Part shown: positions 57,930 through 64,000 of the stretch, in pieces
Position numbering within the stretch: the stretch's first letter is position 1
Layout of the letters: every line of letters starts with the position of its first letter
Assembly: GCA_942492965.1 (NCBI GenBank)
Contig: OW818656.1
Coordinates: 4,216,001 to 4,280,000 of the forward strand
Direction: 5' to 3'
Source of the DNA: Sphingosinicella sp942492965
Lineage (GTDB): Bacteria; Pseudomonadota; Alphaproteobacteria; Sphingomonadales; Sphingomonadaceae
DNA length: 64,000 nt
Position numbers and translations under genes: made by a program
Notes under the pieces: generated by a model
Databases searched by the model: none
Seen by the model: only the letters and a program-made list of their open reading frames with translations
Told to the model about the DNA's origin: nothing

Positions 57930-57957
57930 GCGCTGGAATTAGGCGCTGGAATTAGGG
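57919..57957. repeat. Three tandem 13-bp units at the convergent gene ends
   Basis: GCTGGAATTAGGC occurs at 57919 and 57932 and, with one final base changed, at 57945. The first unit holds the moaE stop and the third holds the stop of the convergent PBP gene. Confidence 0.9.
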
Positions 57958-60075
57958 CGCTGGCGGCGGTTCTTCGGGCGCGTCTTCCGTAACCGCCTTG
58001 TTGATCCGGTCCGAAAGCGCGCGCGCGGCAGCACGAATACCCTCCGCGTCCTCGGGTGTGTTGGCGATCACATTGCCCAGCTGGCCGAGCAGCGCCGCCG
58101 CCCGGGCGACGTCGATCGGTTCGCCGCGCATCACGGCCTCCGCGTCCGGCCCGAGCAGCACCGAGAGATCGACCTGCGCGGCGGCGTCCGCCTCTTCGCG
58201 CGCGCGCCGCTCCTCGACCTGCCGTTCGGAAATCTGGCGGACTTCCGGCAGCGCCTCCATCATGAACTCGTGCCACATCGCGGCGGGCATCGTGGAGCCG
58301 AGCACGCCGTTCATCGGCGAATTGTCGTCGTTGCCGACCCAGACGCCGACGACGAGATCGCCCGCGAAGCCCACAAAGATCGCGTCACGCGAATCCTGCG
58401 TCGTGCCGGTCTTGCCGAAGGCCGCGACCGGCAACTTCGCGCGCGTGCCCGTGCCGTAGTCGATCGTCGCGCGCATCATCTCGCGCAGCGCCGCGCGCTC
58501 GGGGAAGCTGTCCCCGCCGAGCGCGCGCAGACGTGTCATCACGCCCTCGTCACGCGGCGGCGGCGAGACCGCATAGGGCACAACCGGCGGCGTGCCGCCC
58601 GCAACCGCCGCATACGCCGACGTGAGATCGAGCAGCGACATCGTGGAGGTGCCCAGCGCGATGGTGAGGTCGTCGCCGATCTCGTCCTTGATGCCGAGAT
58701 CGCGCGCCGCCCTGCGGATCGCCCCTGCCCCGACCTCGTTCGCCAGCCGCGCCGCCGCGACGTTGGAGGAGAGCGCGAAGGCGCGCTTCAGCGTGATCGG
58801 GCCGCGATACTTGCCGTCGTTATTCTTGGGGCTCCAGTCGCCGATGGTGACGGGCTCATCCTCGATCTCGGTATCGACGTCCATGCCGCTGCGTAGCGCG
58901 GCGAGGTAGACGAACAGCTTGAACGCGGAGCCCGGCTGCCGCTTCGCCTGCACCGCCCGGTTGAATTCGCTCTTCTGGTAGTCCCTGCCGCCCACCATGG
59001 CGACGACGCGGCCATCCGGATGCATGGCGACGATCGCCGCCTCGCCGACATCGTGCCAGCCCGCGCGGTCCAGGTTGCGCTTCACGACGCGCTCGGCGAC
59101 CTTCTGAAGGCGGCTGTCGAGCGTCGTTGCGACCTTCACCTCGCCGAACGTGTCGGGCGTGCTGTTCGCGGCCTCCGCCCACGCCCAGTCTGCGAAGTAG
59201 CTCCCCGTCGGCAGGCCCTTCCGGCCCGGACGCAACGCTGCGCGCCGCGCGCCGCGCCATTCCGCGTCGGTGATGAGGCCCTGTTCCTTCATCGCCGCGA
59301 TGACGAGCTTTCCGCGCTCGCGCGCCGCATCGTAATCGTTGGTCGGCGCGAGACGCGACGGCGCCTTCACAAGGCCCGCGAGCATCGCCGCCTCGCCGAT
59401 CGTCATCTGCTCGGGTTCCTTGCTGAAATACTGCTCCGAAGCTGCGCGCAGGCCATAGGCACCGTCGCCGAAATAGACGCTGGAGAGATAGCGCGAGAGG
59501 ATTTCCTCTTTCGTCAGCCAGGCTTCCAGCCAGAAGGCGATAATCACCTCCTGCGCCTTGCGCGTCAGGCTGCGGTCGAGGCTGAGGAAGCTCGTCTTGG
59601 CGAGCTGCTGCGTGATCGTGGAGCCGCCCTGCACGACGCGGCCCGCCGCCGCGTTCGCCTGCGCGGCGCGCAGGATACCGCGGATATCGATGCCGATGTG
59701 ATCGTAGAAGCGCCGGTCCTCGATCGCGACGAAGGCCTCCCCGACATGATCGGGCAGCTTCGTCACATCGACCGGCTCCGCCTTGAAACTCCCCCGTCGC
59801 GCGATCGGCGTGCCGTCGGCGGCGGTGAGCACCAGCGCGGGCGTTTCTAGCGGTTCGAGCGCCTTGCCGAGCGGCGCCGTGATCGCCAGCCACGCAACGA
59901 TGCCGAAGAACACGAGCAGCAAGCCCGCCGCGATCTTGGGGAGCCAGCGCAGCCAGCGTCGGCGCGGCTTCGGCGCCTCCTCGGAAGGGGGAGCGTCCTC
60001 TCCGCCAAAATCGGCGGTCCATGCGCGGTATTCATCCGGATCGAGCGACTCGACGCGCGGGCGGCGGAAGATCAT
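57952..60075 (-). CDS. Class A penicillin-binding protein (bifunctional transglycosylase/transpeptidase)
   Basis: 707 residues. A cytoplasmic start, membrane helix IAAGLLLVFFGIVAWLAI (about 49-66), GT51 domain with AIEDRRFYDHIGID, GGSTITQQLAK and SRYLSSVYFGDGAYG, then transpeptidase with SxxK in QPGSAFKLF, SSN and KTGTT. Polymerises and crosslinks peptidoglycan. Compared with PBP1A it lacks the OB insertion, resembling short PBP1C/2c-like forms. C-terminal tail is acidic and proline-rich. Confidence 0.93.
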   Translation of the reverse strand: MIFRRPRVESLDPDEYRAWTADFGGEDAPPSEEAPKPRRRWLRWLPKIAAGLLLVFFGIVAWLAITAPLGKALEPLETPALVLTAADGTPIARRGSFKAEPVDVTKLPDHVGEAFVAIEDRRFYDHIGIDIRGILRAAQANAAAGRVVQGGSTITQQLAKTSFLSLDRSLTRKAQEVIIAFWLEAWLTKEEILSRYLSSVYFGDGAYGLRAASEQYFSKEPEQMTIGEAAMLAGLVKAPSRLAPTNDYDAARERGKLVIAAMKEQGLITDAEWRGARRAALRPGRKGLPTGSYFADWAWAEAANSTPDTFGEVKVATTLDSRLQKVAERVVKRNLDRAGWHDVGEAAIVAMHPDGRVVAMVGGRDYQKSEFNRAVQAKRQPGSAFKLFVYLAALRSGMDVDTEIEDEPVTIGDWSPKNNDGKYRGPITLKRAFALSSNVAAARLANEVGAGAIRRAARDLGIKDEIGDDLTIALGTSTMSLLDLTSAYAAVAGGTPPVVPYAVSPPPRDEGVMTRLRALGGDSFPERAALREMMRATIDYGTGTRAKLPVAAFGKTGTTQDSRDAIFVGFAGDLVVGVWVGNDDNSPMNGVLGSTMPAAMWHEFMMEALPEVRQISERQVEERRAREEADAAAQVDLSVLLGPDAEAVMRGEPIDVARAAALLGQLGNVIANTPEDAEGIRAAARALSDRINKAVTEDAPEEPPPAP

Positions 60076-60160
60076 TGCGGAGTCGCCATTCTCATACTGT
60101 CATACTTACGCAAAACAGTGGCCCGTTCAATCGTCGTGGGCGGCCGATGGGTCGATGCGA

Positions 60161-60236
60161 TGGTGGGCCCGGAGGGACTCGAACCCCCAACCTAGCCGTT
60201 ATGAGCGGCCAGCTCTAACCATTGAGCTACAGGCCC
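60161..60236 (-). tRNA. tRNA-Ile2 (CAT, lysidine-modified)
   Basis: 76 nt with encoded CCA. The acceptor GGGCCTG pairs with CGGGCCC; the anticodon loop is CTCATAA with anticodon CAT. The loop and overall sequence match ileX-type tRNA-Ile2 more than tRNA-Met. TilS would convert C34 to lysidine to read AUA. Confidence 0.85.
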
Positions 60237-60275
60237 GTCGCCCCGCTTTTCCCCCGCGCCGGACGACCGCAGCGC

Positions 60276-61307
60276 TTAGACGCTCGCGGCCTGGTCCGCA
60301 AGAGCGGCGGGCTTTCCATCCCGCTGAGCATGGGCCGCCGCAACGACCTCCTCGACGCTGGCGGGCTTCACGCCCGCGCGCGTCAGCGTCGTCAGCACGC
60401 CGTCCCACCACGCATAGAAATCGGCGAGGTCGCGCGCGTCGCGCACATAGGGCGTGTGGCCCGGCTCCACCGAAGGCGAATGGAAGGAGATGGAGAAGAT
60501 CTGCGTTCCAGCCTCGACGAGCAGCTCGATCGCCTGGATCGCCTCGTCGAGTGGTATGCCTTCGGGCGTCAGCGCCACGCGGCCGAGCAGCGAGGTGCGC
60601 GAGAGGAGACCGTTCAGGCGCGGCACGCGTGTCGCGAGTTCAAACGCCCGCTCACCGAACACCCGCAGGCCGCCGGTGAAGGTGGACGTCAGCGGAAGTT
60701 CGAGGAGTCTGCGTTCCGGCCCGGTCCAGTAAAGCTGCGGGCGGATGTTGCGGAAACTGGGGCCGCCTTCGTCGCTGTAGTCGAAATAGGGCCGAACGGA
60801 CACGTCCATCCGGTAGCCGAGCTCGTCGAGGAGCGCCTCCGTGTTCGGCCCCACACCATAGCGCCCTGCCCTGTAAACGATCGGCGCCGCGCCGAAATTC
60901 TCGTCGATGGCCTCGGTCAGCGCCTTGATCTTGGCGCGCTCCACCTCGCGCGGCAGGTTGCCGGGGAAGCTGTTGGGACCGCCAACGCGTTCGAGGAACG
61001 GCGGATTCACCCACGGATGCAGCTGCGTGCCGATCGTGGCGCCGTCATTTTCTGAGAGTGCGCGCAACACCTCTACGCTCTCGGGAGTCGTCGCCACCGG
61101 ATAATCGACCATGTACGCGGGCTTGATATCGAAGCCGCGCATCAGGCTGTGCACCTTGGGCAGCGACTTCACCGATTTCACCGATGTCGAATCGCGGCTC
61201 TTGGGCTGCGTCCAGTCGAACTCCTCTTCGGTGTCGACGAAAACGAGCACGCGCTGGCCGAATTCCGGGCCGAACGAGATGTATTGATTTTCCGAGGGGG
61301 CCAGCAT
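60276..61307 (-). CDS. Polysaccharide deacetylase-family protein
   Basis: 343 residues with the NodB-like barrel: RVLVFVDTEEEFDWTQ (catalytic Asp and metal Asp), TQLHPWVNPPF with a metal His, YRAGRYGVGPNTEALLDELG, and FSISFHSPSVEPGHTPYV. WalW-type bacterial deacetylases like this occur in exopolysaccharide clusters. It lacks a signal peptide. The leader upstream carries two hairpins with pyrimidine-rich loops on this strand. Confidence 0.9.
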   Translation of the reverse strand: MLAPSENQYISFGPEFGQRVLVFVDTEEEFDWTQPKSRDSTSVKSVKSLPKVHSLMRGFDIKPAYMVDYPVATTPESVEVLRALSENDGATIGTQLHPWVNPPFLERVGGPNSFPGNLPREVERAKIKALTEAIDENFGAAPIVYRAGRYGVGPNTEALLDELGYRMDVSVRPYFDYSDEGGPSFRNIRPQLYWTGPERRLLELPLTSTFTGGLRVFGERAFELATRVPRLNGLLSRTSLLGRVALTPEGIPLDEAIQAIELLVEAGTQIFSISFHSPSVEPGHTPYVRDARDLADFYAWWDGVLTTLTRAGVKPASVEEVVAAAHAQRDGKPAALADQAASV

Positions 61308-61379
61308 GTCGCGACAATAAGCGTTCGGACGTTTCCGGCAAGTAAAGCTGCAGAAAGGGAAGGTTTCGGAACGGGTTAG

Positions 61380-61460
61380 GTCCCCGGCTTCTTGGGAGGG
61401 AGGGAGGTGAAGCCGGGGACCCGTCTACCGAGGCCCGCGGGGAGGGAGGGGAGCGGGCCT
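61380..61460. ncRNA. Two tandem stem-loops with repeated GGGAGG loops (candidate regulatory RNA)
   Basis: First hairpin: GTCCCCGGCTTC (61380-61391) and GAAGCCGGGGAC (61409-61420), 12 perfect pairs, 17-nt loop of repeated GGGA. Second: AGGCCCGC (61431-61438) and GCGGGCCT (61453-61460), 8 perfect pairs, loop GGGGAGGGAGGGGA. On the minus strand the loops read CCCTCCCTCC, anti-Shine-Dalgarno-like. Strand not determined. A weaker GCAGC/GCTGC hairpin follows at 61473-61490. Confidence 0.5.
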
Positions 61461-61549
61461 TCGATTTCCGTTGCAGCGGTGTGTTGCTGCGTTGGGAGTG
61501 ATGTACGGGAAGCCCGGCCTATTGTGCACTGCCGCAAATCACAATGCAG

Positions 61550-62470
61550 CTATGCACCCAGCGTATAACTCTCGTCGATATCGAGCGTCGCAGGGATCAT
61601 TTTCTCAATGAGAAAATCTCTCAAGACTTTGATTCGTATCGCATTTCTCAGTTCCGGAACATAGACGAAGTACGTGCGGAATACTGGCCCCTGCACCTCG
61701 GGAAGGATTACCTTCACCCGCCCCGACGCGCGGATCAAATAGCTCGGCAATGCTGCGATGCCCACACCCGCTTCCACCGCCTGCAAAATACCGAACACAC
61801 TGTTGACGACGAGCACGGGACGGCGCGGGGGCCCCTGATGGCCGACATCCTGAATCCAGTTGACCCCGCGAATCGTCGAGGGCGCGGTTTCGCCGAAGGC
61901 GATGATGCGGTGATGGTCGAGATCGCCGATCGTCTGGGGAACGCCGTAACGCGCAAAATAGTCGGGTGAACCACACAGGCGGTAACGGATCGCGGCGAGC
62001 TGCCGCTGGACGAGATCGTTCTGCGTCGAAGGATGAAAGCGGATGGCGACGTCCGCCTCGCGCTTCTGAAGATCGAGATCGTCGTCCGCGAGCACCATGT
62101 TGATCTGGATGTCCGGGTAACGCTCCAGAAATTCCGGGAGCATGGTCGGCAGCCAGGTCGAGCCGAACGACATGGTCGTCGTCAGCCTGATTTCGCCGGT
62201 CGGCCGGTCTTTCGACAGGTCGATCGCCTGCCGCGTCCGCTCGACCCGCTCGAACATCTCGGTCGTCGTCGCGGCAAGCTGCTCGCCCTCGTGCGTCATC
62301 GCCAGGCCACGCGCGTGGCGGTGGAACAGCTTGGCGCCGAGCATATCTTCCAGCGAAGCGATCTGGCGTGACAGCGCCGGCTGGCTCATGCCCAGCCGGC
62401 GCGAGGCCTCGGTAAAGCTGCCCGCTTCCGATACCGTGTGAAAAAGCCTGAGCTTTTCCCAGTCAAGCAC
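61550..62470 (-). CDS. LysR-family transcriptional regulator
   Basis: 306 residues. Winged-helix N-terminus (KLRLFHTVSEAGSFTEASRR, LGMSQPALSRQIASLE) and periplasmic-binding-like effector domain (GEIRLTTTMSFGSTWL, VGIAALPSYLIRASGRV). Two bases from the trxB stop on the same strand, so it may be co-transcribed with thioredoxin reductase. Target and ligand unknown. Confidence 0.93.
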   Translation of the reverse strand: MLDWEKLRLFHTVSEAGSFTEASRRLGMSQPALSRQIASLEDMLGAKLFHRHARGLAMTHEGEQLAATTTEMFERVERTRQAIDLSKDRPTGEIRLTTTMSFGSTWLPTMLPEFLERYPDIQINMVLADDDLDLQKREADVAIRFHPSTQNDLVQRQLAAIRYRLCGSPDYFARYGVPQTIGDLDHHRIIAFGETAPSTIRGVNWIQDVGHQGPPRRPVLVVNSVFGILQAVEAGVGIAALPSYLIRASGRVKVILPEVQGPVFRTYFVYVPELRNAIRIKVLRDFLIEKMIPATLDIDESYTLGA

Positions 62471-62472
62471 GG

Positions 62473-63441
62473 CTACTCGGCCGCTTCCGCGAGCCCGGCT
62501 TCGTGGTGCGCGAGGAAACGCTCAGCCTCAAGCGCCGCCATGCAGCCCATGCCGGCCGCCGTCACGGCCTGACGGAACACCTTGTCCTTCACGTCGCCCG
62601 CCGCGAACACGCCGGGCACGGAGGTCGCCGTGCTGTCGGGCGCGGTGAGGATATAGCCCTCCCCGTCCATGTTCAGCTTGCCCTTGAACAGCGCCGTCGC
62701 CGGATCGTGGCCGATCGCGATGAACAGGCCGTCGACGTCGAGCGCACGGTCGGCCGCGCCGTTCGTGCCGCGCAGCTTGATGCCGGTAACGCCCAGCGGG
62801 TCGCTGGCGCCGATCACCTCGGCAATCTCTGCGTTCCACACCGCCTCGACCTTCGGATTGGCGAGCAGGCGGGCCTGGTTCGTCTTGTCCGCGCGCAGTT
62901 CGTCGCGGCGGTGGATGAGATATACCTTTTGCGCGAAGTTGGTGAGGAACAGCGCTTCCTCCACGGCCGTGTTGCCGCCGCCGACCACCGCGACGGTCTT
63001 GCCGCGATAGAAGAAGCCGTCGCAGGTCGCGCAAGCCGAAACGCCGAAGCCGCGAAAGCGACCTTCGCTCTCAAGCCCGAGCCAACGCGCCTGTGCGCCG
63101 GTCGCGATCACGACCGTGTCGGCAAGGTAGATGGTCCCCGAATCGAGCGTCAGGCGGAACGGCCGGCGCGAAAAATCCACGTCGGTGACGATATCATCGA
63201 CAATCTCGGCGCCCACGTGCTTCGCCTGCGCCGCCATTTTCTCCATGAGGTCGGGGCCCATGATCACCGATTCGCCCGGCCAGTTCTCTACATCGGTGGT
63301 GATGGTAAGCTGTCCGCCCGGCTGCAGGCCCCGGATGATGACGGGATTGAGCGCCGCGCGCGCCGCATAGACGCCAGCCGTATATCCGGCCGGACCCGAA
63401 CCGATCACCGCAACGCGAACCTGCTTCGTTTCACCCATCAC
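62473..63441 (-). CDS. trxB: Thioredoxin reductase
   Basis: 322 residues. FAD motif VAVIGSGPAGYTAGVYAAR, LQPGGQLTITTDVENWPG, redox motif ACATCDGFF, NADPH motif VVGGGNTAVEEALFL and C-terminal FAAGDVKDKVFRQAVTAAG. Reduces thioredoxin with NADPH. Full length. Precedes the LysR gene on the same strand. Confidence 0.97.
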   Translation of the reverse strand: MMGETKQVRVAVIGSGPAGYTAGVYAARAALNPVIIRGLQPGGQLTITTDVENWPGESVIMGPDLMEKMAAQAKHVGAEIVDDIVTDVDFSRRPFRLTLDSGTIYLADTVVIATGAQARWLGLESEGRFRGFGVSACATCDGFFYRGKTVAVVGGGNTAVEEALFLTNFAQKVYLIHRRDELRADKTNQARLLANPKVEAVWNAEIAEVIGASDPLGVTGIKLRGTNGAADRALDVDGLFIAIGHDPATALFKGKLNMDGEGYILTAPDSTATSVPGVFAAGDVKDKVFRQAVTAAGMGCMAALEAERFLAHHEAGLAEAAE

Positions 63442-63497
63442 ACCTCATCCCTGCTGCCGAAAAGTCGGACAGGAGATGTAGTCTCTGGATGCGCGAA

Positions 63498-64000
63498 TTA
63501 CGAGGCCTCGCTTGCGTCTTCATCCTGACGCTGCGGCGGCTGCCCGAGCGGGATCGAAAGCTCGAAAACATGAGGCGCCAGCCGGAACGTGCCGCCCACG
63601 GTCGCGGCAAGGCTGCCGACCAGTTTGAGCCCGAAGCCGATGCCCAGTACGGGCGCTGCGTCCTCGCCGCCGGGGATCCCCGCAGGATCGAACAGCTCGT
63701 CCTCGCTCTTGCCGAGCGTGGCACGCGGCCGGGTCACAGCGACGCGAAGGGCGCCGCCCTCGGCCTGGACGATCACCAACACCGATTCGTCGGTTGCCGC
63801 AGAGGCGACCGCTGCGGTGAGCAGCCGCGCCAGCGCGCGCTCGAAGACCGAGGAATCCGAAGCGACGGCGGGGATATTGTCAGCCACAAACGGCACCAGC
63901 GCCACGTGCCGATCGGCGGCGAGCCCTTCGTAACGCGCAACCACTTCGCGAGCCTTCGCGCCCGCGTCGAACGTACCGAGGCCCGGCCGGTAACGTCCCT
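63498..64000 (-). CDS. C-terminal part of a histidine-kinase-like protein (runs off the right edge)
   Basis: The frame is open from the stop at 63498 to the window end (167 codons). It reads like a GHKL ATPase end: a segment DAGAKAREVVARYEGLAADR like the post-dimerisation helices, DSSVFERALARLLTAAVASA in the place of the N box, GIGFGLKLVGSLAATVGG in the place of the G2 box. The N box lacks the usual asparagine, so ATP binding is uncertain. Start lies beyond the window. Confidence 0.7.
   Translation of the reverse strand, partial: GRYRPGLGTFDAGAKAREVVARYEGLAADRHVALVPFVADNIPAVASDSSVFERALARLLTAAVASAATDESVLVIVQAEGGALRVAVTRPRATLGKSEDELFDPAGIPGGEDAAPVLGIGFGLKLVGSLAATVGGTFRLAPHVFELSIPLGQPPQRQDEDASEAS

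Overview
The window is GC-rich chromosomal DNA from a Gram-negative bacterium. The family content (intracellular PHB degradation, ExbB/ExbD/TonB sets, a TonB-dependent siderophore receptor with PiuC, a UdgB-type uracil-DNA glycosylase, operons joined by ATGA overlaps) points to Alphaproteobacteria, most likely Sphingomonadales. That placement is an inference from gene content. No rRNA genes or CRISPR arrays are visible. Three tRNA genes are present: Lys-TTT, Gln-CTG and Ile2-CAT.

Layout. 0.1-3.8 kb: a secreted isoaspartyl peptidase, an FAD oxidoreductase, a nitronate monooxygenase and a DUF3775 protein. 3.75-8.6 kb (minus strand, visibly lower GC): a surface-glycan modification cluster with a PAP2-type membrane enzyme, a GtrB-like GT2, a methyltransferase and a GtrA-to-GT-C fusion. 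8.88-18.94 kb: an integrated element of about 10 kb in the 3' end of tRNA-Lys, bounded by 49-bp direct repeats. It encodes a tyrosine integrase, AlpA, a replication initiator with iteron-like palindromes inside its gene, a HK97 prohead protease, a HK97 major capsid protein, a tape-measure protein, a P27 terminase small subunit and many small unknowns. It has no recognisable large terminase, portal, tail-fibre or lysis genes. It therefore looks like a capsid-encoding phage satellite, and it is the most interesting object in the window.

19-29.6 kb: folK, udgB, a YqaJ nuclease, the ppx-rlmE-aguA-aguB operon (agmatine to putrescine), tRNA-Gln, a transglutaminase, DUF4197 and a PepSY/two-component system. 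29.7-38.6 kb: an ABC-F ATPase and then an iron locus of siderophore receptor, piuC and tonB, convergent with a flavin-electron-transfer operon (PepSY membrane protein, DUF2271 with a flavinylation-like motif, DUF4198, apbE). Fur-box-like palindromes precede the transcription units of this locus.

38.7-48.9 kb: an ABC exporter, TerC with a short leader ORF, two SDRs (one a 3-hydroxybutyrate dehydrogenase) divergent from PHB depolymerase, and a second tonB-exbB-exbD-exbD operon containing an internal hairpin. 48.9-57.9 kb: folB and a FolM-like SDR, uvrC, two GSTs, MAPEG, an HxlR regulator, a tandem DUF1428 protein, a nitroreductase, pgsA and moaD-moaE. 57.9-64 kb: a class A penicillin-binding protein, tRNA-Ile2, a polysaccharide deacetylase, two tandem hairpins with purine-rich loops, a LysR regulator, trxB and the C-terminal part of a histidine-kinase-like gene running off the right edge.
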